From: Stentor coeruleus | Taxonomy: Eukaryota > Ciliophora > Heterotrichea > Heterotrichida > Stentoridae | Direction of reading: 5' to 3' | DNA length: 64,000 nt | Assembly: GCA_001970955.1 (NCBI GenBank) | Contig: MPUH01000130.1 | Location: 1 to 64,000 of the forward strand | Shown here: in pieces, positions 53,141 through 64,000 of the stretch | Position numbering within the stretch: position 1 is the stretch's first letter | How the letters are laid out: the number at the start of each line of letters is the position of its first letter | Program-made: the position numbers and the translations under genes | Notes under the pieces: model-generated | What the model was told of the DNA's origin: nothing | The model's database searches: none | The model's input: the letters and a program-made list of their open reading frames with translations, nothing else

Positions 53141-53298
53141 AATCAAGACTTTTATAGAATTTTAGTTATTAATATTTCTATGAAAAATCCTAAAAATCAC
53201 ACACTGGATTTAAAATTAATATTGGGATTTTATATTTTGTCTGTTTATAAAAAACTAGTTTTAAGCTTTTTTACATACATTTAAATATTAGATTAATA

Positions 53299-54966
53299 AT
53301 GGCATGCAAAGCTGGAAGCAAGGATGAGAAAGAGATCCCTCAAACAATCATTGAAAAATGCGTTAAACTCAATGGGGAAGTTACTACGCATAGTTATGTT
53401 AAAGGGAAATTTTTGGGTAAAGGGGGTTTTGCTAGGGTTTATGAGCTTTTGTGTTCAGAAACTAATGAAGTTTATGCTTGCAAGTATATACCTAAAGAAA
53501 AAATATCTAAATGCAGAGCGAGACAGAAATTGATGAGTGAGATTAAAATACACAGATCATTAAGCCATATGAACATAGTTGGTTTCCATCACTTTTTCGA
53601 AGATGAAGATTTTATCTATATAATTCTTGAACTGTGTCAAAACCATTCTTTAAGCGATGTGCTAAGACGAAGAAAGCGTCTTATAGAAATCGAGGCTCAA
53701 TCATATTTACAAAGTCTTAGCAACGCATTACTCTATCTTCATTCACATCGTATAATACACAGGGATATAAAGCTTGCTAATATTTTACTAACTGACAAAA
53801 TGGAAGTAAAACTTGGGGATTTTGGTTTAGCAGCTAAACTAGAATACGATGGTGAACGTAAAAGGACAATTTGTGGTACACCAAATTATATAGCCCCTGA
53901 GATTCTTGATGGTAAAAACGGTCATTCATATGAATGTGATATATGGAGTTTTGGTGTTCTTATGTACACAATGCTTGTAGGTAAGCCTCCATTTGAAACT
54001 AATGATGTCAAAACTACATATCGACGTATAAAAATGACCCTTTACAATTTCCCTGATAATGTTGAGATTTCTAAAGAAGCTAAATCTTTAATATCCTCAA
54101 TCCTTGTATTCGATTATAATCAAAGACCAAGTTTAGAAGAAATTATCACTCATGACTTTTTCACTAAAAACGCTATACCAAAAATCCTCCCCACAAGCCT
54201 TTTAGCCATTCCCCCAACTTCAGCATATATAAAGAAATTTCTAAACTCTCGAGATAAACAAACAAGAGCCAGTTCCCAAGAAAATAAAATTGAAATTCAA
54301 ACCCCTTCACCTTTACGTGTTAGACACTCATCAAAAGATTCACGACGTAACTCAGAAGGTCGTAAAGAAGTCAAAACTTCATCTTATGCTGGAAATGATA
54401 TCGAAGGCCCAGTGCTTTGGATAACTCATTGGATTGATTATTCGAAAAAATATGGTGTAGGGTATCTTTTTTCAAATAATTGTATTGGTGCTGTGTTTAA
54501 TGATAACACAAAAATCATTAGTAATCCTCAGTTTTCACATGTACAATATATAAGTTCTGGGAAAAATGGTGAACAAATAAGTGTTTATAAGATTTCAGAG
54601 TTCCCACAAGAGTTGTATAAGAAAGTTATGCTGTTGCATCTGTTTAAAAAACAGTTTATGTATGATGAAAAAGGGGCTTATGATTGTCCTGATGGGTTAA
54701 GAGCGTATTTGAAGAAATGGTTGATAACACCACATGCTATGATTTTTAGGATTAGTAACAAAATCATACAGATTTGTTTTCGTGATGGGACGGAATTATT
54801 GTTGTCTAGTGAGAGTAAGCATTTGACTTATATAGATAAACAAAAAAATATGTGCTCACATCAGTTAAGTAATGCTTTGGAAACAGGAAATAAGGAATTG
54901 ATTAAGAGGATTAAGTATTCGAAGGAAGTGTTAGTAAAAATGATAAAGAATGATGATAAAGATTAA
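53299..54966 (+). CDS. PLK1: Polo-like kinase
   Basis: A 555-residue protein. Kinase domain about 34-291: LGKGGFARVYEL (Polo-type glycine loop), ACKYIPK, HRDIKLANILL, GDFGLA, and TICGTPNYIAPEIL, where the Thr before CGTPNY is the activating phosphosite equivalent of PLK1 Thr210. After a Ser/Lys/Arg-rich linker come two polo boxes (about 365-540): VLWITHWIDYSKKYGVGYLF (box 1, with the substrate-binding Trp) and LRAYLKKWLITPHAMIFRIS (box 2). Polo kinases drive mitosis, cytokinesis and centriole/basal-body work. All catalytic residues are kept. It starts at ATG 53299 and ends TAA. Confidence 0.94.
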   Translation: MACKAGSKDEKEIPQTIIEKCVKLNGEVTTHSYVKGKFLGKGGFARVYELLCSETNEVYACKYIPKEKISKCRARQKLMSEIKIHRSLSHMNIVGFHHFFEDEDFIYIILELCQNHSLSDVLRRRKRLIEIEAQSYLQSLSNALLYLHSHRIIHRDIKLANILLTDKMEVKLGDFGLAAKLEYDGERKRTICGTPNYIAPEILDGKNGHSYECDIWSFGVLMYTMLVGKPPFETNDVKTTYRRIKMTLYNFPDNVEISKEAKSLISSILVFDYNQRPSLEEIITHDFFTKNAIPKILPTSLLAIPPTSAYIKKFLNSRDKQTRASSQENKIEIQTPSPLRVRHSSKDSRRNSEGRKEVKTSSYAGNDIEGPVLWITHWIDYSKKYGVGYLFSNNCIGAVFNDNTKIISNPQFSHVQYISSGKNGEQISVYKISEFPQELYKKVMLLHLFKKQFMYDEKGAYDCPDGLRAYLKKWLITPHAMIFRISNKIIQICFRDGTELLLSSESKHLTYIDKQKNMCSHQLSNALETGNKELIKRIKYSKEVLVKMIKNDDKD

Positions 54967-55174
54967 TTATTGTATGTTTTTGGATTTTATTGGTTTTTGA
55001 GAAGTAAGAGTTTATATTAAGAGAGGTTTGATGGTTTTTGGTAATTTTTAAGATGGTTTTTATGAGATAAAAATAAGGGAATTTTTAGAAAATGGGTTAG
55101 GAAATTTTTATAGTAAATATTGGGACTTTTTTTGAAATCTATAAACCTCACAATCCCTCACAAAAAAATCTTAA

Positions 55175-56212
55175 TTACAATAATGCAATTTTTTTCAAAC
55201 AAAACCCAGTAGGATTGAGTTCTACCGAAATAAAGCTTGGATGAAGTAAACTATTAAACGTTGTCCATTTCAATGAATTATATCCTGAATCAATAACATT
55301 AATCATGCATTCTCCCATATCTTCTGTTTTAGCTTCTAATGATATACTGTTAACTTTATTATCCAAAATTTCTAAACAGCAGTTAACCTCATCTGCTGTA
55401 TTTCTCCTTAACAAATCATTTAATTCAGAACTCACAGGTGCTCCGAAATTCTCTAATAATGATAACCCTTTATCAATATTTTGCATACGAAGTCCATCAA
55501 AAATACAAAAATTCAGAAACCTTGATTGTCTTATAACTGAAATAAAACAAAAAGTAGCTATTGGGTGATTATTAAGTGAAATCCATTTGTTTATCAAATC
55601 AATATCATTACAATCTGATAAGAAATTCGCTGTTTTTTGTATATCCATAGGTTTATCAACTCCAATACCAAAATCAATTTCAGTACCGATTTTTAAATAT
55701 AAAGATATTGTCAAAGGGCATAAGCTTATTAAGAATTTTACGTTGGTTTCAAAAACATTCCCATCAAATTCATAGTTTTTGCTATGCTGGGTCTGTTTTT
55801 GTAGTTTTTCGCAAAAGGTTTTTATAACAGCAAAATTCCGAGATCCATCAATTTCATGTTTAATCCAAATACATTTGCCTGAGGAGTCTAGAGAAATTTT
55901 TGTTTTGATGTCGTCATTTAGAAGGGAACTTGATACTAAAAAATTCTGCATTTCTTCGATCCACACATCGGTTATTGTGAGGATTTCAAGGTAATTCGGC
56001 AAGTCTTTGAGGATAATTTTAACTACTGATTTTAGTAGATTAAAGCTTCGCAATGGTGTTGAAGGTTTTTTTGGTGAAGTACCTGCTGATAAATTCAGAT
56101 GGTCTGTGGTCTTTTCGGACAGAGATGGAAGAAAGTCAGAACATTTTTCTTCAAACTTCTGTGACAAAAGCAATTCGTCTGCATCCGTACACATGCTAGT
56201 TTGGCAGCCCAT
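55175..56212 (-). CDS. MGCxxxC-start protein, function unknown
   Basis: A 345-residue protein. An ATG ten codons upstream is also in frame, but the inner ATG at 56212 gives MGCQTSMC, a dual-acylation signal like those of five other genes here, so I prefer it. Residues of about 10-60 are Ser/Pro-rich. The rest forms compact mixed alpha/beta segments rich in Ile, Leu, Asp and Asn; residues of about 200-330 look weakly repetitive (helix pairs), possibly a degenerate ankyrin-like array. No motif is diagnostic. It may be a distant relative of the MGCC ankyrin gene at 37220-38296. Confidence 0.62.
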   Translation of the reverse strand: MGCQTSMCTDADELLLSQKFEEKCSDFLPSLSEKTTDHLNLSAGTSPKKPSTPLRSFNLLKSVVKIILKDLPNYLEILTITDVWIEEMQNFLVSSSLLNDDIKTKISLDSSGKCIWIKHEIDGSRNFAVIKTFCEKLQKQTQHSKNYEFDGNVFETNVKFLISLCPLTISLYLKIGTEIDFGIGVDKPMDIQKTANFLSDCNDIDLINKWISLNNHPIATFCFISVIRQSRFLNFCIFDGLRMQNIDKGLSLLENFGAPVSSELNDLLRRNTADEVNCCLEILDNKVNSISLEAKTEDMGECMINVIDSGYNSLKWTTFNSLLHPSFISVELNPTGFCLKKIALL

Positions 56213-56418
56213 TAATTTTATAAGTCTTAAGTCTATATACATAACATACTTAAGGACCTTGTTTTATCATTGCAGTGATAAACCTAGAATGCAAAACAAA
56301 AAACTATTAGATAATCTAAAAACATTATTTGGTAAAACTTTAATCGTTTTTTCAGATTAGATAAGGTTTATTGTTCACAATGTATGAACCTATCATAAAC
56401 TAATTTTATTATATGAGC

Positions 56419-59400
56419 CTACAGGGCAATAATAGCAATTTCTCCATCAATACACCCTACAAAAATATATTTATAATCCGCAGTCACAGCTACACAAGTT
56501 ATCGGGGAGATAATCCCTAAACTACAAGACGAGAACTTTTCCCCATTCCCAGCTTTCCGTATTATCACATCTCCTTTATCACTTGCATAAACTAAAAAAT
56601 CCTCATAAGTTGGATATCTCACAACAATTAGTGCATTAATATTAAAATGTTCTTGTATTGTATTAATCAATAACCCATTAACTGAATAAAAATACACAGT
56701 CCTATCTTCAGGAGAATACAATATAACCTTACAAGGTGCTGCTAAAGAAAACTTTGTTATTGTTATAGGTTTATTTCCAGGTAAAGCTATCTGTAATATC
56801 ATCTTATAACTATCAGTACAATATAAATTACATTTCCCATCAAGTGACCCTGTTGCAAAAGTATGTATATCTTCAGCTATACATATAGAAGTTACTTCAT
56901 CTTCATGATTAGCAAAATTGTATTTAAATGTCCAAAGTTCATTATCAATTTTCCATATAACACATTCTCCATCACGACTTCCTGAAATTGCTGTTTTTTC
57001 ATCATCAGAAAATTCTATACATGTTACTGTGGAAAAACTATTATGGACGAATTTTAGGTTTGTAGTCTCACCGTTAAGATATCGGCGAACTTGGATTCGC
57101 CCATCCCAGAAACCACCGAAAGCTACAGATTTGCATGAGTTAAAAAATTGGAATGGGCAGTTGTGGTAAGGAATTGAAGTATCTTCGTAGTTTAGGAAAG
57201 AGTCTTTGATATAGTCGATATTTTGTACAGGATCACAACTAATACAAATTTCATTCCCCACAGTGAGTTTAATAAAATTGTATTTTGTAATTGTCCTATT
57301 AAGCCTCAAACAATAAATCTCTCTATCTCTAATAACCTTAATCCTAATAACCGATCTTAACGATAAACCCACAGGATTATTTTTAATTTTCGATAATCCA
57401 CTAAGTAAAACCCTCATATTGCAAGGTTGTGAAAAAATATTCGGCAAATCTAAAATCTTATTAAAAGCTTTTTTCTGTATATGAGGTCTCGTAAACAGCT
57501 GTGTAGGTGTTCTTCCAAAATGATACATCTGTGTCAAAAGGGTCTTCAACAACGCTTCATCATTAATTTTTTCTAAATCCACATTATTCTCATAAGTCAA
57601 ATAATAAAAAACATTCAAAGCTTTTTCAGCTTCAATACCTTGTTGTTTATATCCAAAAATCAAATCAATCCATTTGTTTATATTCGCTGAAACTTGTTCA
57701 CTTTCAAGTGCTTCACGGTTAATTTTTATAAAATCATAAGCTGAATTAGTCCATTTTGGTAAAATAATATTATCGATTTGTTGACCACTTTGAGTAAACC
57801 CAAATGTGGTTTGGTTTATATTAAGGAACATTTCAGGAAGGCAAAAAAATTCAGGGATTAATTCCCGAACATCAGCGATATCTTCAATAGCAGATAAGTA
57901 TGATTCATTTATAGAACTAAAAAGCCGATCAGGTAAATCAAATTTCCCACCTTGAAGTTCTTTTGCACAATCATCAAATGGGGATAAACGAATAAGATAA
58001 AAAAGGGTTATGGTTGGGTTACTATAATGGGAACCAAAATGAAAAGGTGGATCAGTATTATCATTAGCCATGCATTTAAAACGATCAGTGAATATAGAAA
58101 TACGTTCTTGAGAACCTAATGATCCCATATTTTTTGACATGTCTCTATATGAAGAAGTTGGTGATTCAGATTCATAATTAGAGATTACCCAAGGCATAAC
58201 TGGATATTGAGTTAAATCATTATAACTTCTTCCAGCACAGTAATTTAAATACATTAAATACTCAAAATTACTTATCTGCCAATTTACCCATTTTTCTGTA
58301 ATACTAGGGTCAACGAATATTTGTGGTTTATATGAAGATAATGGTATAGCTTTTATAGATACTTTTGGCTTTGATATTTTCAGATTAAGCAAACCTTTTT
58401 TGATTTTCTTGATTTCTAATAAAAACTCAATCCTACTTGTTTTATTGATAAAGTTAATAAGCAAGGTTTTCCCTTCAGCGAAAATCAGTTCAACTGCAGT
58501 TGGTTGCATTAAATAGCTTTTTGGGAAAACATTGACTAAAGAGTTAAGCTTCCAGGTTTTTGTGTATATTCCACTATTATCTGTAGGATTAAAAGCAAAA
58601 AGTTCGATACTTGTAGAATACTTTTCTTGTATTCCTTGATCATAACAAAATAACAATTTCGGTTCTTTTTTTGTGTATTTTATATGAATATACCCATATT
58701 TTATCATCATTGGGCATATCAGTCCTACTATCCCTGAAAACCCTCCTGTAGTTTTTCCTGTTTCTTCTGAGATTTTGTTTTTAAGATCTTCGAGAAAATC
58801 GATATCTTCTTCTTCTATTGATAAACTGTTTCTTCGGATTTCTTTAAAATTTATCGGCTTCAAGCTCAACTCTTCAACAGGCTGTTTTTTACTACTCACA
58901 TACTTTTTTTTATATGATTTCCGGGCTAAAAATGGTCTTGAGAAATCTTTGCAGAGTTTTTGTTGTAGTTTAAACTCAGTTGTTGTTAAATCATGGTCTT
59001 GAGAAATCTTTACAGAGTTTTTGTTGTAGTTTAAACTCAGTTGTTGTTAAATCATTAGCTTTAGATGAGAAGTTCTGTATTATTTTTTCAAGAATTTTTT
59101 TACGTTTATAGCTTTTTAGTTCTTTTTCCATTTCTCTTTGGAGGATTTTTTTATTTTCTTCGCTTCTGATTTGATTTACACAATCTTTTATATAGATTGC
59201 TAGTTTTGAATTAGCCATTTCGGTTTGGAGGATTGTTGATGAGTTTTCTTGAAGATATTTTTCGAGGCTACGCTCACGGTCTAGGCATATGAAATTTTGT
59301 CGATTAAAACAATGGAATTTTTCTTGGACTAGGAAGTAAATGTAGAAAAGAGCATTTTGGACTTCGGGTTGTGAGATAAAATCTTGGACGTTACGGTTTG

Positions 59401-62400
59401 TGTATTGGTTTATTAGTCCAATCCAGTTTTCTATACCTTTGGTTTGTTGGGAAATTGCTGAGATTATATAATTACAAGGGGAGGAGTATTGGTTTTGGTT
59501 GATTTTTAGGATACTTTTGATTCCACTTTGATGAGACTTACGATTGTTACTTGAAAAAGTGCTGAATGTAAACTTTAAAAGTTTAGCCAAAGTTAAATAC
59601 AACAAAGGCTTTGATTCTTTTTTTTGTATAATAATACAAAGGTACCCCAGTGCATAAGCCACACAATTCGAATACAGTTTCCCTTCTTGTTTTGTCAAAG
59701 TCTTTTTATTACTTTCAGTTATCAACAAAATCGTCTTAATCAAATTTTCCAGTACAGTCAACCAAAATTCTAAATTAATACTATCATCAGTTTCCTTAAT
59801 ACCCATACAAATAATATGGAAAAACACAACGGCAAATTTTCCTCTTCTTTTCAAATCGCCATCAGGTTCAAAATTTAGCACCATAGCTTCATTTTTTAAT
59901 TTCCCAATAGTCATCCCTTTAATCTGTATATAAAGATCCTCACAACTAACAATATTTAGAGTTTTATCCCATACAGGTTTAACTAAATTCGTATACAACT
60001 GAACAATCTGAAAATCTTCCCATATTTTATTAACACAAAGTTTCTCTTCAGGCTTATCCGAAGACCTAGCATAAGAATAAACAACGAATTCTTCAATAAA
60101 ATACCCTAAAAGCACAGTATTCTTCCAGAAATTCTCAGAAAAAGTGACTAATTTTCCTGCAGTAGCCAAGAAATTCTCTAATATTTTCCTAACAATCAGC
60201 CTTGGTACATAATCTTTATTTTCTTTTTCAAACCATACAGATAAACGTTTTATATACCCCCAAGCATCATTATGTTCCATTCCTTGATGTAAAACTGTAT
60301 TATGTAATCTTATCCCAATATCAACAATAGCATCAGCAGCTTCAACATTATCATGTGTTTCTAATATAATATCTAATAACCAATAATGCCAATCTACATT
60401 ATCCACAAGAATATTACAGTTTTTTTTATTCCATTTTGTAAGCATTAATTGATCTTGTAAAGCTTTATGTTTAATTTCTGGTGATGATTTCCTTACTACT
60501 TCTTGAAGAATTCTTAACCCTAAGACACTGTGAATATAGTCTGTATCATCTAAAATATTTGTTCCTTCAATTATTCGGTCAAGCATAATTTCAAGAGCTG
60601 CATGATAAAGTTGCTCATCACTTTTCATGAAAATGTTAGAAAATGATGACCTTCGTTCAGAGGATATAGCGAAAGTTAGACTTTTACGGTTTTTGTGCCC
60701 TGCGTTTTCGACAACATCGAGAAAAGAGTCGTCGTTGACTGTTTGGAAAACTTCTTGTTCTTTGGATTCTAAAAGTAGGTCTGGGGAAAAGAGAGAAGCT
60801 ATATATGGGTAAAAGTCATTTTGGGAGGAAAGGACTGGGATTTTATAATTGTTTAGAAGACTTTCAAGGGTTACAACGCTGAAGTATTTTACTTTGGAAT
60901 TTTTCGAATTTAGGCACCAGGTTAGGATTTCAACACCTTTGGCTTCGATTATTTGTTTGATGAAAATAGAACTATGTGGGCCGAGACCAGTAGCAAGCAT
61001 ACGAATACCTTCAAGAATATGGATTTGAATATCTGTGTTTGGTCTACAACATAAAAACTTGACAAAACTTTCTGTAATACTCTGTTCCTGATATGTAAAC
61101 ACCACAAATTCTACAATCTCAACATATGCTTGTATTGCTTCAGGTAATGTTAGCACTTTAAAATTATCTAACATATACTCCAAACCTACCACTTTAGCTA
61201 ATCCTCTATTCTTAGAATACATATTTTTCAATATCCCTAATACCCTAAGTTGGGTGTTTAAATCCCCTTTAGCCCAAAGTTTTATATTCCAAAGTAAGTT
61301 TATAAAAACCTGCTCAGGCAATTTATTATTTCCACTATTCTTCAAATCATCAATAATATTAACAATCTCCTCAGAAACCATACAAGCAGGGATATCCTCT
61401 AAACACTGAGCCAATATTTTGAAAAACCCAGCCGAAACAGCTTCATTCTGATTATTAGGCCTATCCTTTAAACACAACATAACCAACCTAAACCATTCAA
61501 TTAACAAATCCGAACTTTGCAATTGTATAATCCTATTAAGTATGGGTAATAACATAAGTATCCCTCCAAAAGATGTATTTTTTCTTATAGTCATAGATTT
61601 AGCTCCAGTTAAACCAATAAGCTTAGCCACAATACTTCCAATTGCACTATAAGTATAATTCTTATATGTCCTTTCTGGATGGAAAATCATTAATAAACAT
61701 TTAGAAGCATTTCCTGTAATAACAACATCAATAGACATCAAACTTTCATTACTATGTGGGCCAAAATTGTAATGATGATATAAAGATTTCATCTTATCTA
61801 CAGTTAATACATCATTAAAAAACATCACACAAGACATCTGCCCATAAAAATCCAAACCAATTCCAGCTGTAGTCATTTCATTTTCATTAACATTAGGTAA
61901 ATCCATCATAGAACTTAAAACTTCAGAATCATTTACAACAACTTTTACTTGATTTCTATGTAGTTTCTCTTTACTTCTATGAGAAAAAGATAGAAATATC
62001 CACACTTGTAAAGGCAACCTGCATAATAAAATCCCATTCGACCCTTTTGCTGGGACGAAATATTCTTGACCTAATGATCTATAATAAAGTAAATCATCTA
62101 TAATATAAGCTTCTAAACCTCCTTGGCCTTTTATATGAAATGTGAATAATCTTGAAGCTTTTTGTAGACCTTCAAGTCTTATCCAAGCACAAAATGTTAG
62201 AGCTTTTTTGAATGGGTAAAGCATTTGTGAAATACTCAATCCTGAACCTTGGGCATTGAAAAAAAAGTAACTGTATGGAGGGGGCATTTTTGGGGATATA
62301 AGAAACAATTGGAAGAATCTGAGGATTAAAAGTAGTTGTTGAGTTGAACTATTAGGTAATTTTTTGATAAGATGTTCAATATGAGTTTTCTTTAGATCAC

Positions 62401-62704
62401 AGTAATAGACTAGATATGAAATTAAGTCAAAGAGTTGATCTGAGATTTTTGATGAAAGAGTTTGATCGACTAGTAAATTTAGTATGTAAAGTTTTGTGTT
62501 GTCTGGGGTTATTTGCACGGTTTTGGTTAGAAGTAAAAGTGGGTTGTGGATAGATTGCTGGCAGATTTCTAAGAGACGGGAGATCACTTTAAGCTGTTTG
62601 GATTCATCATAACCGTGGAAGATATAGAATAAGTCCCATATGAGTTTTGGGTCTTGGATTATATTACCTTGAACCATTCTCTTGAAGATATCATCTGTAT
62701 TCAT
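56419..62704 (-). CDS. BEACH-WD40 protein, frame joined by a probable 16-nt intron
   Basis: Two adjacent frames (62704-58991 and 58899-56419) form one gene of 2,089 residues if the 16-nt GT-AG segment at 58998-59013 is removed. N-terminal half: alpha-solenoid with a concanavalin-like domain (about 145-315; contains HIKGQGGLEAYI). Then a PH-BEACH domain (about 1290-1440) and a BEACH domain (about 1450-1740; contains YPVMPWVISNYES, FHFGSHYSN and LPEMF). The last ~230 residues have WD40 repeats (HEDEVTSICIAEDI, GDVIIRKAG). This is the neurobeachin/LYST/WDFY class, which directs lysosome size, autophagy and membrane trafficking. The junction lies in a 61-bp tandem duplication (separate entry). 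It ends with TAG. Confidence 0.85.
58932..59053. repeat. 61-bp tandem duplication inside BEACH gene
   Basis: 58932-58992 and 58993-59053 are adjacent copies differing at one base. On the coding strand the upstream copy has TGT-AAAG and the downstream copy TGC-AAAG. As 61 is not a multiple of three, the duplication shifts the frame. Confidence 0.92.
58998..59013 (-). other. Candidate 16-nt intron created in the duplicated segment
   Basis: GTAAAGATTTCTCAAG on the minus strand, phase 1. Removing it makes the spliced length divisible by three and continuous (6,270 nt). Unlike the other introns it has no A six bases from the 3' end and ends AAG, so splicing is not certain. The homologous site in the other copy has GC instead of GT. 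Confidence 0.5.
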
Positions 62705-63461
62705 TACTTATATTTGAATCGATGCTAAAAAATGGAAGATTTTAGTGTTTGAGATTAGGGGTGGGTGTATTTGATTGGGGTTTGGATAAGGAAAAGAAGG
62801 GTGGATAATTTTTGAATTTGGTTTGGGATGAGGAAAGGGAATTTGAAAGTAAAGATTTTATGGGGATATTTTATATGCATGGGAATATGGATTTTATGTG
62901 ATAAGTCTCAAGTTGGGATCTTGGGTAAATCATTTTTTTTTTGCAGATTTTTAGATGGATTTTAGAAGAGTTTTTTAGTTTTGCTTTATGGGATAAGAGT
63001 TAGTTGTTTGTGACTAAGGTCAAAGATTTGGTTATGGTTATGGATGATTTTAATGCTGATTTACTACATCTACAGTATAGTAGCCATAAAAATCATAAAA
63101 AAAAACAAAGTATTTTATCGGCCCTCATAAATACATTCATAGATTACTCACAATCCAAAAACTAAAATCTCTAGTTTCAATCTTAATTGCAAATCCACAT
63201 CAGTAAAAATATTTAAATTCCCATAAAAGTTCTCTCCACTAAAAATCTAAACCTTAATCATATTTAAATTACTCATTATTTTATTTTAACTTAAACAATA
63301 AAATCCTAAATAATGATTAATCTTCTAAAATATAAACTTCTCTTCATTCCAAGAGTTTTCTAATTAAAAAGCTTTGACTATACAAAAACAAAAACAATAT
63401 CAACCCCATAATAAAAATCTATATCCTAATTTATAATAACATACTAATTAAATAAATACTA
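62705..63461. other. Intergenic with sharp strand-composition switch
   Basis: To about 63060 the plus strand is G/T-rich (5' flank of the reverse BEACH gene). From about 63070 to 63461 it is C/A-rich (3' flank of the reverse kinase gene). No coding signal. Confidence 0.55.
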
Positions 63462-64000
63462 TTAAAACTCTGAATCCCAATCGACCCTTTTAATAATCCT
63501 CCTTGGACTTCCAATAACACTATCCTCAACAGTTAATATCGTGTTGATTTTTTTCTGATTGACAAAAGCTTTTTCAATCTCCCAGTCCAAATTAGGAAGC
63601 AATGGTACATGTGGGGCAAAATTCCTTTTTTCTATAAGCCCATCCCAATCATAATCCTTTAGCCACTGATGACTTTTTAGTTTTTCCCAACCTCCTCCAC
63701 ACCTTGAAGCAGGATTTTTGTTAAGCAAAAGCTCAATAAAACTTCTTGTTTCCATCATTGGATTTGCATATAAAGGGTAGTTGATTTTCCCTTCAAGAAT
63801 CCTTTGAAAAATTGCATAAGTGTCCATTGAATCTTCAGCAAAAGGTACACCTCCACAAAGAAACTCATAGAGCATTATACCTAAACTCCAATAATCTGCA
63901 CTTACATTATATCCTTTACCTAAGATTATCTCTGGAGCCATATAATGAGGAGTTCCAATCATAGTATAAGTTCTCCCATTAATAATTTTTGATGTACCGA
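63462..64000 (-). CDS. cGMP-dependent-kinase-like AGC kinase, 5' part beyond window
   Basis: Partial: the reading frame stays open to the window edge (GRTYT just upstream of MIGTPHYMAPE), so the start, regulatory domains and N-lobe lie beyond 64000. About 179 residues are visible. The activation segment RTYTMIGTPHYMAPEIILGKGY resembles PKG, where Thr in TYT/TxxGTPHY is phosphorylated. ADYWSLGIMLYEFLCGGVPF and SRCGGGWEKLKSHQWLKDYDWDGL are AGC C-lobe blocks. The tail ends VDWDSEF, like the PKG C-terminus 'GWDxxF'. Ciliates have expanded PKG families with roles in motility and cyclic-nucleotide signalling. It ends with TAA. Confidence 0.85.
   Translation of the reverse strand, partial: GTSKIINGRTYTMIGTPHYMAPEIILGKGYNVSADYWSLGIMLYEFLCGGVPFAEDSMDTYAIFQRILEGKINYPLYANPMMETRSFIELLLNKNPASRCGGGWEKLKSHQWLKDYDWDGLIEKRNFAPHVPLLPNLDWEIEKAFVNQKKINTILTVEDSVIGSPRRIIKRVDWDSEF

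Overview
The window reads as macronuclear DNA of a heterotrich ciliate close to Stentor. It is AT-rich and densely packed with short-spaced genes on both strands. The standard genetic code works throughout. Eleven ultrashort spliceosomal introns (eight of 15 nt or with a 15-nt core, three of 16 nt) explain every place where a recognisable protein is split between two open frames. Introns of 15-16 nt are an established trait of Stentor and Blepharisma. Blepharisma is disfavoured because it reads UGA as Trp, whereas no real frame here needs that. None of the 38 genes whose 3' end lies in the window stops with TGA (27 TAA, 11 TAG).

Layout. 1-1.25 kb: decayed gene remains. 1.3-6 kb: a secreted protein, two small paralogous MGxC (acylated-looking) proteins and a MORN/IQ protein. 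6.6-10 kb: Prp28/DDX23 splicing helicase, a 51-residue coiled-coil gene and Rab2. 10.9-16.7 kb: a large periplasmic-binding-protein-like receptor with many membrane spans, and a cytosolic carboxypeptidase (tubulin deglutamylase family). 17-25 kb: a PH+PHR protein, a PP2C lacking a metal-site Asp, an otubain-like/zinc-finger protein, and three unassigned proteins, two of them coiled-coil. 26-33 kb: a small basic protein, a histidine phosphatase, a membrane RING protein, an ankyrin protein, a RagC/D GTPase and a cAMP-receptor-type GPCR. 34-43.7 kb: a second otubain-like/zinc protein, an ankyrin-like MGCC protein, CK1, VPS35, a basic protein, a split Dpy-30-like protein and peroxiredoxin-5. 44-51.4 kb: a tandem DUF1295 pair, a divergent MFSD1-type transporter pair and a DHHC palmitoyltransferase. 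51.8-64 kb: a TPR protein, Polo-like kinase, an MGCxxxC protein, a 2,089-residue BEACH-WD40 protein and the 3' part of a PKG-type kinase.

There is no operon logic. Loose themes are cilia and cytoskeleton (carboxypeptidase, Dpy-30-like, MORN), endomembrane traffic (Rab2, VPS35, BEACH, DHHC) and signalling (PKG, PLK, CK1, PP2C, RagC/D, GPCR). Six genes encode N-terminal MGC, MGSC or MGTC motifs, which are typical of myristoylated and palmitoylated proteins.

The most unusual points are: introns without a stop codon that ORF callers translate, one of them inside the DHHC active site; a 61-bp tandem duplication in the BEACH gene whose frame is restored exactly by a 16-nt GT-AG segment; an 18-nt intron with a CAG/TAG tandem acceptor; complete absence of TGA stops; and a strand-composition switch in gene flanks that follows transcription direction. 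All identifications come from reading motifs by eye; no database search was possible.
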